Shown here: in pieces, positions 56,352 to 64,000 of the stretch
Layout: each line of letters begins with the position of its first letter
How positions within the stretch are numbered: the first letter of the stretch is position 1
DNA from: Halostella limicola
GTDB lineage: Archaea > Halobacteriota > Halobacteria > Halobacteriales > Natronoarchaeaceae
Direction of reading: 5' to 3'
NCBI RefSeq assembly: GCF_003675875.1
Contig: NZ_RCDI01000004.1
Location: 1 to 64,000 of the forward strand
DNA length: 64,000 bases
Made by a program: the position numbers and the translations under genes
Notes under the pieces: generated by a model
What the model saw: the letters and a program-made list of their open reading frames with translations, nothing else
What the model was told of the DNA's origin: nothing
The model's database searches: none

Positions 56352-57410
56352 ATGCCGACCGACTTCGTCACGCCGCCGCCGCTCTCGCCCGGCGACCGCG
56401 TCGCGGTGGTCGCCCCGTCGAGCGGCGGCGCACGTAACGCGCCGCACGTGTTCGAACTCGGCCTGACCCGCCTCCGCGAGGAGTTCGACCTCGAACCGGT
56501 CGTGTATCCGACCGCGCGACAGAGCGACGAGTATCTGGTTGCCAGCCCGCGAGCGCGGGCGGCCGACGTCCACGCTGCGTTCCGGGACCCCGACATCGCT
56601 GGGGTCGTCGCCACGATCGGCGGTTGGGACCAGTTGCGCGTCCTGCGTCACCTCGATCCCGGGGTCCTGCGCGCGAACCCGACCCGGTTCTACGGGATGA
56701 GCGACAACACCAACCTCTCGCTCGCGCTGTGGAACGCCGGCGTCGTCTCGTACAACGGCGGGCAGTTGCTGAACGAACTCGCCGTCCCCGGGGAACTCCC
56801 CGAGTACACGAAGCGGTACTGCCGCCGCGCGTTCTTCGAGGAGTCGCTCGGCGACCTCGACGCGTCGGCGGAGTGGACCGACGAACCGAGCACGTGGTGG
56901 ACGAACCCCGACGAACTCGACTCGCCGCCCGCGTACGAGCCGAACCCCGGGTGGCAGTGGGCCGGCGGAACGGACGCGGTCACCGGTCGCCTCTGGGGCG
57001 GGAACCGGCAGATCGTGGAGTGGTACCTCGCGGCCGACCGACACGTCCCCGACGCCGAGCAACTGGACGGGGCCGTTCTGGCCCTGGAAACCGCAGAAGA
57101 CCTGCCGAGTCCCACCGACGTTCGCGGGACGCTGATGGCGATGGGTGAGCGAGGCCTGCTCGAGCGATTCTCCGGGGTGCTCGTGGGGAGGCCGCCGGGT
57201 CGGAGCTTCCTCGAAGAACCGCCCCGCGAGGAACGGGAAGCCTACCGCGAGCAAGTGTACGACGCCGTCGTCGAGGAGGTCGGTCGGTACAATCCAGACG
57301 CGGCGGTTGTCTGCGGGCTCGACTGGGGACACACGACTCCGGTCGCGCCGCTTCCCGTCGGCGAGAGAGTGACCGTCGACCCCGCGGACGAGACGGTACA
57401 GTTCCACTGA
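56352..57410 (+). CDS. S66 family LD-carboxypeptidase / MccF-like peptidase
   Basis: 352 aa. LSPGDRVAVVAPSSGGARNAPHVFELGL opens the family; the catalytic Ser lies in TRFYGMSDNTNLSLALWNAG, and the charge-relay Glu and His in LDGAVLALETAEDLPSP and CGLDWGHTTPVAPLPVG. LD-carboxypeptidases act on peptidoglycan, which archaea lack, so a MccF-type role (cleaving peptide-nucleotide antibiotics or acyl-amides) is more likely in this host. Monocistronic with two direct repeats upstream. Confidence 0.85.
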   Translation: MPTDFVTPPPLSPGDRVAVVAPSSGGARNAPHVFELGLTRLREEFDLEPVVYPTARQSDEYLVASPRARAADVHAAFRDPDIAGVVATIGGWDQLRVLRHLDPGVLRANPTRFYGMSDNTNLSLALWNAGVVSYNGGQLLNELAVPGELPEYTKRYCRRAFFEESLGDLDASAEWTDEPSTWWTNPDELDSPPAYEPNPGWQWAGGTDAVTGRLWGGNRQIVEWYLAADRHVPDAEQLDGAVLALETAEDLPSPTDVRGTLMAMGERGLLERFSGVLVGRPPGRSFLEEPPREEREAYREQVYDAVVEEVGRYNPDAAVVCGLDWGHTTPVAPLPVGERVTVDPADETVQFH

Positions 57411-57443
57411 CGGGCTAGGGCGTAATCCTCCCTCTCTTCGGGT

Positions 57444-57764
57444 CTATTCGACGTGCGTCGTCTCCTCGCCGACGGCGACCATCCGGAGCGCGTCGGTGTC
57501 GAGGAAGTTCTCGGCGTCCGCGGTGACCTCGCGACCGGTCTCTGACTCGAAAGCGGCGTCCATCGCCTCGGGGTCGTCGAACCACAGCTGCGCGACGTAG
57601 TCGACGCCGGCCGAGGCGGGGTCCAGTGGGACCGAGGACGTGTACTTCTGGAGCCCCGGCAACTCCTCGACGAGCGGCGCGTGCTCTTCCTCCATGTACT
57701 CGATGCACTCCTCGTGACTGGTCCCCTCTTTTCGGGTGGCGAAAATGACCATCTTGCACGCCAT
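57444..57764 (-). CDS. EthD-domain protein
   Basis: 106 aa, a single alpha-beta barrel domain of the EthD type: MVIFATRKEGTSHEECIEYMEEEHAPLVEELPGLQKY and VDYVAQLWFDDPEAMDAAFESETGREVTADAENFLD match the halves of the tandem protein at 44116 in layout though not closely. Binds an unknown small ligand; often a dimer. Converges with the S66 gene. Confidence 0.8.
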   Translation of the reverse strand: MACKMVIFATRKEGTSHEECIEYMEEEHAPLVEELPGLQKYTSSVPLDPASAGVDYVAQLWFDDPEAMDAAFESETGREVTADAENFLDTDALRMVAVGEETTHVE

Positions 57765-57829
57765 GCCCGGAGCGTTCCACAGGACGACGGTTCAAACTAC
57801 GGGAACCGGTATGCCGGGTCGGTCCTCTC

Positions 57830-58084
57830 CTAACACTCGAGGGCGTCGAGGCGGTCGTCGCGGACGAGCACCCCGCTCGACGCGGACTCGATCTGAACGC
57901 CCTCAGGGAGTTCGGAGCGCGCGACCGGATCGAGCAGCAGCAGTTCCTCGGCTTCCGTCTCCACCCACTCCCGACCGGTGTCTTCCTCCCAGCAACAGGG
58001 CTGCCACCGCCCGGCTTCTAACCGTTCCCACACCTGCACGTCGCTGTAGTAGCCGCCGTCCGAGCACTGGTAGATGGTCGCCAT
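57830..58084 (-). CDS. Small Trp/Cys-containing protein of unknown function
   Basis: 84 aa. MATIYQCSDGGYYSDVQVWERLEAGRWQPCCWEEDTGREW (read in parts) has Cys7, Cys30 and Cys31 and several Trp; the rest is acidic and ends LEC. I do not recognise the family. Leaderless ATG 58084 is about 27 nt after ATTTTAATAGG (58104-58114). It stands alone upstream of the formate dehydrogenase genes. Confidence 0.55.
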   Translation of the reverse strand: MATIYQCSDGGYYSDVQVWERLEAGRWQPCCWEEDTGREWVETEAEELLLLDPVARSELPEGVQIESASSGVLVRDDRLDALEC

Positions 58085-58103
58085 CTGTCTGACCCCACGG
58101 AGG

Positions 58104-58114
58104 AACCCTATTAA
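58104..58114 (-). promoter_or_regulatory. TATA box of the small Trp/Cys protein gene
   Basis: ATTTTAATAGG on the minus strand, about 25 nt before the ATG at 58084. Confidence 0.5.
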
Positions 58115-58172
58115 AATCTCGTGGCCGATATGATAGACTAAAGACTGGAACGCAGCGAAACACCGGGCGGGC

Positions 58173-61100
58173 TCAGTCGTCGACCGTTGCGCCGGCTGAC
58201 TCGCCCTCCTCCGTAGCGGCTGGCGCGACCCGGACCGACGACACCTTGTACTCCGGGATCCCGCTCGTGGGGTCGAACGCCTCGTTCGTCAGGCGGTTGA
58301 CCGCGCCCGTCGCGAAGTGCATCGGCACGAACACGACGCCCTCGCCGACCCGGTCGGTCACACGCGCCGTCACGGTGATCTCGCCCCGCGGCGACTGCAC
58401 GGTGACGCGGTCGCCGTCGCCCACGCCCGCCGCTTCCGCCGTCGCGGGATGGATCTCGACGTAGGACTCGCCGGCGTGGCGCATCATCCCCTCCTGCCGT
58501 CTGGTGAGCGTCCCGGTGTGGAAGTGATACAGGACGCGCCCGGAGGTGAGCGTGAGCGGGAACTCCTCGCCGGGCACCTCCTCGGGGTGGCCGGAGTCGG
58601 CGGGGACGAACCGCGCCTTGCCGTCGTCGAAGTTGAACCCGTCCTCGTAGAGGAAGCGCGTTCCGGGGTCGTCGGCGTCGCGGCAGGGCCACTGGAGGCC
58701 GCCTTCCCGTTCGAGGCGGTCGTGGCTGATGCCGCCGTAGATGGGCGCGAGGTCGGCTATCTCGTCCATCACCTCGGCGGGCGAGTCGTACGACCAGCGG
58801 TCCCCGTCGTGGGCGATGCGCCGGCTGAGGTCCTGGAGGATCTGCCAGTCCTGCCGCGCGTCGCCCGGCGGGTCGATGGCCTGCCCGACCAACTGCACGC
58901 GGCGCTCCGTGTTCGTGAACGTCCCCTCCTTCTCCGCGAACGAGGCCGCCGGGAGCACGACGTCGGCGTACTCGGCGGTCTCCGTCGGGAACAGGTCCTG
59001 CACGACCAGGAAGTCGCAGTCGTCCAGCGCCTCCTCGGCGTGGGTGATGTCCGGCTCCGAGAGCGCGGGGTTCTCCCCCATCACGTAGAGGCCCTTCACG
59101 TCCCCGACGTGCATCGCGTCGACGATCTCGGGCACCTTCAGCCCGATCTCGCCCGGCGGGCGCGTTCCCCACGCGACCTCGTAGACGTCCAGCACGTCGG
59201 GGTCGGTCACGTCGAGGTAGCCCGGCAGGACGTTGGGGAGCGTCCCCATGTCCCCGCCGCCGCCCTGCACGTTGTTGTGGCCGCGGAACGGCGACAGCCC
59301 GGCGTTCGGCTTCCCGACCTGCCCGAGCGCGAGCGCGAGGTCCGCGACGGCCTGCACGTTCGCGGTGCCGTGGGAGTGCTGGGTCATCCCCATCGCCCAG
59401 CCGAAGACGACGCTGTCGGCGGTGCCGAGCGTTTCACCGGCCCGCTCCAGTTCCTCGGCGGGGACGCCGGCCAGCTCCTCCACGCGCTCGGGCGTGAACG
59501 GCTCGACCTTCTCCCGGAGGTCGTCGAACCCTTGCGTCTGTTCCTCGATGAACGCCTCGTCGTGATAACCCTGCTCGATCACGTACCGCGTGAGGCCGTT
59601 GAGCCACGCAACGTCGTAGCCCGGCCGCGTCCGGACGTACTGGTCGGCGTGCTCGCCGATCTCGTTCTGTCGCGGGTCGAACACCACCAGGTCCGCGCCC
59701 TCGCGGACGTTCTGCTTGATCCGCGTCGCGAGCACCGGGTGGGACTCAGTCGTGTTGGATCCCGTGATGAGGTAGGCGTCCGCGTTCGCCACGTCCTCGA
59801 TCGAGTTCGACATGGCGCCGAAGCCGACGGTCTGTTTCAGCGCCGCCACCGTCGAGGAGTGACAGAGCCGCGCGCAGTTGTCGACGTTCGGCGTTCCGAG
59901 CACGCCGCGCGCGAACTTCTGCATGAGGTAGTCCTCCTCGTTCGTGCACTTCGAGGAGGCGAAGCAGGCCAGCGCCTCGGGGCCGTGCTCCTCGCGGATG
60001 GCCTCGAACTCGTCTGCGATCCGCGACAGCGCCTCGTCCCACGTCGCGGGCCGCAACCGGCCGTCTTCCCGAATCAGCGGCGTCTCCAGGCGGTCCTCTG
60101 CGTCGGTGAAGTCGTAGCCGAACTTTCCCTTGACGCAGGTCGAGAAGTCGTTCGCGGGCGCGCCGTCGGGGTCAGTCGCCCGGACCCCGAGCACCTCGTT
60201 CTCGTCATCGTCCGACCACACCTCGAAGCGACAGCCGACCGCGCAGTAGCCGCAGGTCGTCTCCGTCTGCTCGATGTCGCGGGACCGCGCTCGGGCCACC
60301 AGTGTCGCGATGTCGAACAGGCGGCCTTCCGGAACCGTCTTCCCCACGAGCCACTCGGCCGCGTGCTCGCCCTCCAGGAAGGCACGCATGCCCGCTTGCC
60401 GTGCCACGTCGCTCGCCTGTTGCTTCGCTCGCTGCATGAACCCGGCGACGCCCGAGCGCTCGGGCGCGCCGGCGAAGGGCTGCTGTTGGTCGGCCGTCCG
60501 CACTACCGCGTCGCTCTCGATGACCGTCCCCACGGAGTTCTTCTGCGTGAACCCCGGGAGCGGGAGCGTCGTCTCGTCGACGAGCCCCTTCTCGACGAGC
60601 GACCCGGTCGGGCACACCGTCGCGCAGTGGCCGCAGGAGACGCAGGTCGAGTCCTCCATCGTGTCGGCGTCGCTCATGAAACCGATCCGGGGGTCGCCGT
60701 CTGGGCCGTCCTCGATCCGGAGGACGCCCTGCACCTGCACGTCGTTGCACGCCTCGACGCAGCGGTTACAGAGGATGCACTTGTTGCGGTCGATCTGGAT
60801 GAACGGCGACGTGTCGTCGATCGGTTCGTAGGCGTCCCGGTCGTCGAGCACGCCGTATCGCGGGTGTTCGACGTCGGCCTCGATAGATGCGTCCTGGAGT
60901 TCGCACCGGCCGTTCTTCCCGCAGGTCGTGCACCGGAGGTTGTGGTTCGAGAGGACCAGATCGAGGTTCACGCTCCGTGCCTCCGCGGCGGCCTCCGATC
61001 CAGTCCGCACGCGCATCCCGTCGCGGACGGGGTACGAACACGACGGCACGACCTCGCCGTCGGCCTCCACCGCGCAGGTCTGACAGGTCGTTCGTGGGCC

Positions 61101-61475
61101 GACGATGTCGCCGGCTTCTGTGTCGCGGTCGTAGTTACAGAGCGCGGAGACCTCGTCCTCCCGCCCGGCCGCTTCGAGGGCGTCGAGCAGCGTCGCCTCG
61201 CCCTCGACCGTCACCTCCCGGCCGTCGACATGCAGCGAGACGGGACCGTCGGCCGCACCGCAGGACCTTCCTGCGCCGACGGGCGGATCGTTCGCCGTGC
61301 CCGTGCGGAAGTCCTCGGTCAGCGGCGTCTCCTCGCGGGGATCGGTCACGTTGCGGACACCGGGGGTGGAGTCGGCCGGGCCGGGGCTGTCGGGGCCCGC
61401 CTCACCCACGTCCGGCACGCCCGGTGTGGGACCGGACGACCCGTCAGCGTCGGGATCGGGATCGTCGGCGCTCAT
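58173..61475 (-). CDS. fdhA: Formate dehydrogenase alpha subunit with NuoG-like N-terminus
   Basis: 1100 aa. After an acidic 85-residue lead, four Fe-S regions follow: a [2Fe-2S] domain (ALCNYDRD, TTCQTCAVEADGEVVPSCSY), the His-Cys3 cluster (NHNLRCTTCGKNGRCELQD), and two [4Fe-4S] ferredoxin motifs (CILCNRCVEACND and CVSCGHCATVCPTG). The Mo/W-bis-MGD domain begins TTCGYCAVGC and has the Mo ligand Cys538 in NVDNCARLCHSST, Cys rather than selenocysteine. C-terminal SGRVLYHFHTGTLTRR is the FdhF guanine-nucleotide region. It oxidises formate or reduces CO2 with the NuoF-like partner, whose stop overlaps its start by 4 bp. Confidence 0.88.
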   Translation of the reverse strand: MSADDPDPDADGSSGPTPGVPDVGEAGPDSPGPADSTPGVRNVTDPREETPLTEDFRTGTANDPPVGAGRSCGAADGPVSLHVDGREVTVEGEATLLDALEAAGREDEVSALCNYDRDTEAGDIVGPRTTCQTCAVEADGEVVPSCSYPVRDGMRVRTGSEAAAEARSVNLDLVLSNHNLRCTTCGKNGRCELQDASIEADVEHPRYGVLDDRDAYEPIDDTSPFIQIDRNKCILCNRCVEACNDVQVQGVLRIEDGPDGDPRIGFMSDADTMEDSTCVSCGHCATVCPTGSLVEKGLVDETTLPLPGFTQKNSVGTVIESDAVVRTADQQQPFAGAPERSGVAGFMQRAKQQASDVARQAGMRAFLEGEHAAEWLVGKTVPEGRLFDIATLVARARSRDIEQTETTCGYCAVGCRFEVWSDDDENEVLGVRATDPDGAPANDFSTCVKGKFGYDFTDAEDRLETPLIREDGRLRPATWDEALSRIADEFEAIREEHGPEALACFASSKCTNEEDYLMQKFARGVLGTPNVDNCARLCHSSTVAALKQTVGFGAMSNSIEDVANADAYLITGSNTTESHPVLATRIKQNVREGADLVVFDPRQNEIGEHADQYVRTRPGYDVAWLNGLTRYVIEQGYHDEAFIEEQTQGFDDLREKVEPFTPERVEELAGVPAEELERAGETLGTADSVVFGWAMGMTQHSHGTANVQAVADLALALGQVGKPNAGLSPFRGHNNVQGGGGDMGTLPNVLPGYLDVTDPDVLDVYEVAWGTRPPGEIGLKVPEIVDAMHVGDVKGLYVMGENPALSEPDITHAEEALDDCDFLVVQDLFPTETAEYADVVLPAASFAEKEGTFTNTERRVQLVGQAIDPPGDARQDWQILQDLSRRIAHDGDRWSYDSPAEVMDEIADLAPIYGGISHDRLEREGGLQWPCRDADDPGTRFLYEDGFNFDDGKARFVPADSGHPEEVPGEEFPLTLTSGRVLYHFHTGTLTRRQEGMMRHAGESYVEIHPATAEAAGVGDGDRVTVQSPRGEITVTARVTDRVGEGVVFVPMHFATGAVNRLTNEAFDPTSGIPEYKVSSVRVAPAATEEGESAGATVDD

Positions 61476-62992
61476 GGCTCGCACTCCCCCGACGGGCACC
61501 GGCCGTCGGCGTGGGCCAGGAACTCGGGTTCGAACTCGTCCATCGCGGTCCGGGTCGGCCGCGCGGCGGCCACGCCGAACTGGCACAGCGACGTGTCGCG
61601 CATGCTCCGCAGCAGTTCGCGCAGGCCGGCGGCGTCGTAGTCGCCGTCGTACACGTCACGGAGTTTCTCCTGCAGTTGCTTCGACCCCTCGCGACAGGGG
61701 ACGCACCGCCCGCAGTTGCGCTCCTCCGCGAAACGCGCCCGCCTGCCGGCGACCGCGACCGCGCAGCGGGACCCGTCGAACAGCTCCACGACGCCGTTCT
61801 CGCCGAGGTCAGCCGCCGCCATCGCGTCGGCGTTCGCCGGCACGTCGAGCGACCGCGTCAGGCCGCCGAACTGCCCGCCGACGCAGGCCATCTCGAAGTC
61901 CAGTCCGTCAGAGGGCCCGGGACGGTCGACGGCGTCGAGCGCGCGCGACAGCGAGGCGTCGGTCGGCAGTTCGACCGTCGCCCGCGGGGAGTCGCCGCAG
62001 ACGGTGACGAGCCACGTCTCCGGGTCGTCCGGCGCGCCGACGTGGTCCTTCGCGGCCTCGGCGCGCACCGCCTCTCGCAGCTGGGCGACGGTCCGGGGCG
62101 TGTGGACCACGGTCGGCCGCCCGTAGAGGCCGTACGTCGCGGGCCCCGGCGGCCGCCGCCGCGCCTCGATTCGGTCGTTGCCCTCCAGCGCCTCCAGCGC
62201 CATCGTCGGCTCGCCGACCTCGAAGGCGTCCGGGCCGGTCGCGACCTCGAACGTTCCCGGGCCGACCGAGACGGTGGACGACTTTAGGTTCTCCTTCAGC
62301 GCATCGAGGCGCGACCGGGCGAGGTCGTGTCGCTCGCCGAGAAACGCCACCACGTCGGTCGCTCCGACGACGTCGGCGACCGCGAGCGCCCCGTCGACGA
62401 CGCTCGCGGGATCGGATTCGAGGAGCAGGCGGTCGGCGTCCGCGTTCGGGTCCGCGTCGTTCCCGTTCACGACCACGACGGGGTCGCCGTCGGCCTCGCG
62501 GGCCTCGTCCCACTCCTCGACGACCGGGCCGTCGGCGGCGTCCGCGCGGCCGCGTCCCCGGACGCCCGTCTCGCGGGCGACCGATTTGAGCGCTTCGGGG
62601 TCGGTCTCTCCCATCGGCGCCGGGTCCGTCGGATCGACCCAGCCGCAGCGCGCGAGGACGCGCCGCTCGCCCGCCGCGAGCGGGCCCTCCGACGGCCACG
62701 GGAGCGCGTCCCCGTCGCCGACAGTCTCTGCAGGCGGCTCCAGCAGTTCGTCTGGAAACGGGTTCAGAAGCCCCCGAACCCCCGTCGGCGTCACGCCGCC
62801 GTACACCGCGGTCCGGCCGTCACGGGTCATCGCGACGAGGGGTTCCCGCCACGTCGCCCCCGTCGGCCCGACCTGTCGGACGTCGACGCCCGCGTCGGCG
62901 GCCTCCCGCGCCGCCCGGAACACGTCTCCACCCCCGCGTGAGCCGACGGTGACTCGCACCGTCGGCCCCGCTCCCTCGGTTCGTTTCGGCAT
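61472..62992 (-). CDS. NuoF-like subunit of formate dehydrogenase, degenerate NADH/FMN loop
   Basis: 506 aa. The C-terminal part is NuoF-like: LYGRPTVVHTPRTVAQLREAV and the [4Fe-4S] ligands NCGRCVPCREGSKQ with the fourth in MRDTSLCQFG. The N-terminal flavin region, normally GRGGAGFPTG and NADEGEPGTFKDR, reads GRGRADAADG and NGNDADPNADADR here, so NADH/FMN binding looks lost or changed. It may pass electrons from the formate dehydrogenase to another carrier. ATG 62992 follows CATTTAACATTA (63013-63024). It is the first gene of the fdh operon. Confidence 0.75.
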   Translation of the reverse strand: MPKRTEGAGPTVRVTVGSRGGGDVFRAAREAADAGVDVRQVGPTGATWREPLVAMTRDGRTAVYGGVTPTGVRGLLNPFPDELLEPPAETVGDGDALPWPSEGPLAAGERRVLARCGWVDPTDPAPMGETDPEALKSVARETGVRGRGRADAADGPVVEEWDEAREADGDPVVVVNGNDADPNADADRLLLESDPASVVDGALAVADVVGATDVVAFLGERHDLARSRLDALKENLKSSTVSVGPGTFEVATGPDAFEVGEPTMALEALEGNDRIEARRRPPGPATYGLYGRPTVVHTPRTVAQLREAVRAEAAKDHVGAPDDPETWLVTVCGDSPRATVELPTDASLSRALDAVDRPGPSDGLDFEMACVGGQFGGLTRSLDVPANADAMAAADLGENGVVELFDGSRCAVAVAGRRARFAEERNCGRCVPCREGSKQLQEKLRDVYDGDYDAAGLRELLRSMRDTSLCQFGVAAARPTRTAMDEFEPEFLAHADGRCPSGECEP

Positions 62993-63012
62993 GGACACGT
63001 GAACGGATGCTG

Positions 63013-63024
63013 TAATGTTAAATG
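63013..63024 (-). promoter_or_regulatory. TATA box of the fdh operon
   Basis: CATTTAACATTA on the minus strand, about 27 nt before the ATG at 62992; the AT-rich spacer also carries TCTTATTGG (63047-63055), the likely CobW promoter on the plus strand. Confidence 0.5.
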
Positions 63025-63078
63025 TTGTCTAATATCATGAAAGGGTTCTTATTGGTACGATGCTAGCTAACCTGTGAC

Positions 63079-64000
63079 ATGAACGCTCCGATCGACGGTG
63101 ACGCCATCCCCGTCACCACGATCAGCGGGCCGCTCGGCGCGGGCAAGACGACGCTCGTCAACAGGCTGTTGAGCGACCCGGGCGACAGGCGCATCGCCGT
63201 CGTGGTCAACGACATGGGCGAGGTGAACGTCGACGCCGCGCTGATAGAGGACGGGACGGACGAGGGGATCGTCGACCTCTCGAACGGCTGTATCTGCTGT
63301 CGCCTGCAGGACGACTTCGTCACGGAGGCGACGCGGCTGGCAGAGGCGCGGTCGTTCGACTACCTCGTCGTCGAGGCGTCGGGGATCAGCGAACCGATCC
63401 CGATCGCCCGGGCGATGACGGTTGGCACCGAGGACCGGGATCCGCCGGACGGGTTCCGACTCGACACGACCGTGTCGGTCATCGACGCCTACGGGTTCTG
63501 GAAGGCGTTCGACCCCGACGAGTCGCTGCCCGCCGCCGCGCCCGACCCGGAGCGGCCCCTGACGGAGGTGCTCGTCGATCAGGTGGAGTTCTGCGACGTG
63601 CTCCTGCTGAACAAGTGCGACATGGTGCCCGACGACGCCCTCGACGCGGTCGAGGCGGCGATACGGGAACTCCAGCCTCGGGCGATGCTCTATCGGACGA
63701 CGTACTCCGAGGTGGACCCGTCGACGGTCCTGGGAACGGGCCTGTTCGATTTCGAGGAGGCACGCCGGCAACAGGGGTGGAAGCGGGCGCTCGCGGCGGG
63801 TGAGGGTACGCATGGCGGCGACGGAGCCGGCAGCGACGGAACTCACGCGCACGACCACGGCGACTCCGACCACGACCACGGCGACGCGTCCGCCGCCGAG
63901 GCCCACGGCGTCGAGTCCTTCGTCTACCGCGCCGCCCGTCCGTTCCACCCTGAGCGTTTCGACGCGTGGCTGGACGACTGGCGCGGCGACGTGATCCGCG
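63079..64000 (+). CDS. CobW/G3E-family GTPase, truncated by window end
   Basis: Over 307 codons visible; the 3' end is outside the window. The sequence has Walker A GPLGAGKTTLVNRLL (Pro instead of Phe in the usual GFLGAGKTTL), the metal motif LSNGCICCRLQDDF (CxCC), EASGISEPIPI and the GTP-specificity NKCD in VLLLNKCDM. A His/Asp-rich loop, THAHDHGDSDHDHGD, sits before the C-terminal CobW_C domain. Members insert metals (Co, Zn, Ni, Fe) into enzymes or act as zinc chaperones. Its position next to the fdh operon suggests a metal-delivery role for that or another enzyme. Confidence 0.85.
   Translation, partial: MNAPIDGDAIPVTTISGPLGAGKTTLVNRLLSDPGDRRIAVVVNDMGEVNVDAALIEDGTDEGIVDLSNGCICCRLQDDFVTEATRLAEARSFDYLVVEASGISEPIPIARAMTVGTEDRDPPDGFRLDTTVSVIDAYGFWKAFDPDESLPAAAPDPERPLTEVLVDQVEFCDVLLLNKCDMVPDDALDAVEAAIRELQPRAMLYRTTYSEVDPSTVLGTGLFDFEEARRQQGWKRALAAGEGTHGGDGAGSDGTHAHDHGDSDHDHGDASAAEAHGVESFVYRAARPFHPERFDAWLDDWRGDVIR

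Overview
The window is a stretch of haloarchaeal (class Halobacteria) chromosome or large replicon. The evidence is high GC, strongly acidic Asp/Glu-rich proteins, many leaderless genes with a TATA-like box about 27-30 nt before the start codon, F420-linked enzymes, a twin-arginine lipoprotein, archaeal S17e-type ribosomal proteins and an Orc1/Cdc6 initiator with its repeats. I see no tRNA, rRNA, CRISPR array or intact insertion sequence.

Layout. 1-9.5 kb: 5' end of a CofH-like radical SAM gene, threonine synthase, an F420-type LLM oxidoreductase, a D-aminoacylase divergent from an N-carbamoyl amino acid/allantoate amidohydrolase, a phnD-phnC-phnE transporter and F420:NADPH oxidoreductase. 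9.7-22.7 kb: two tandem molybdenum-hydroxylase gene pairs (2Fe-2S plus molybdopterin subunit, no FAD subunit), a dsrE-dsrF-dsrH trio overlapping an XdhC-YqeB fusion gene, selD, a TusA/YedF-like gene, yqeC, a cysteine-synthase-like gene and mocA. This matches the known selenium-dependent molybdenum hydroxylase (SDMH) maturation set with an orphan SelD. 23-35 kb: purine salvage and catabolism (adenine deaminase, two NCS2 purine permeases, a second amidohydrolase), moeA, an MFS transporter, cofC, a Rid protein and a second TusA-like protein. 35-39.7 kb: two S17e-like genes around a small haloarchaeal protein gene, then small membrane and hotdog proteins and a second LLM oxidoreductase. 39.9-53.5 kb: a TPP enzyme, an epimerase and a methyltransferase, then an HD / double-EthD / M24 / sodium-solute symporter / flavin oxidoreductase group next to an IclR regulator; this looks like an uptake and catabolism module of unknown substrate. 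53.6-56.2 kb: a replication origin with orc1/cdc6 flanked on both sides by about 15 copies of an ACAAATCGATAGAGGTGTG-type element. 56.3-64 kb: an S66 carboxypeptidase, small proteins, a NuoG-like formate dehydrogenase with a NuoF-like partner, and a CobW-family GTPase cut by the window end.

How it works together. Purines and ureides would enter by the permeases, be deaminated, oxidised by the Mo hydroxylases and opened by the amidohydrolases. MoeA, MocA, XdhC-YqeB, YqeC and SelD would build the selenium-containing cofactor. The most novel proposal is that the DsrEFH trio, translationally overlapped with XdhC-YqeB and helped by TusA-like carriers, delivers sulfur or selenium to that cofactor. 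A TTTGCCA motif recurs in intergenic DNA across this half of the window and may mark a shared regulon.
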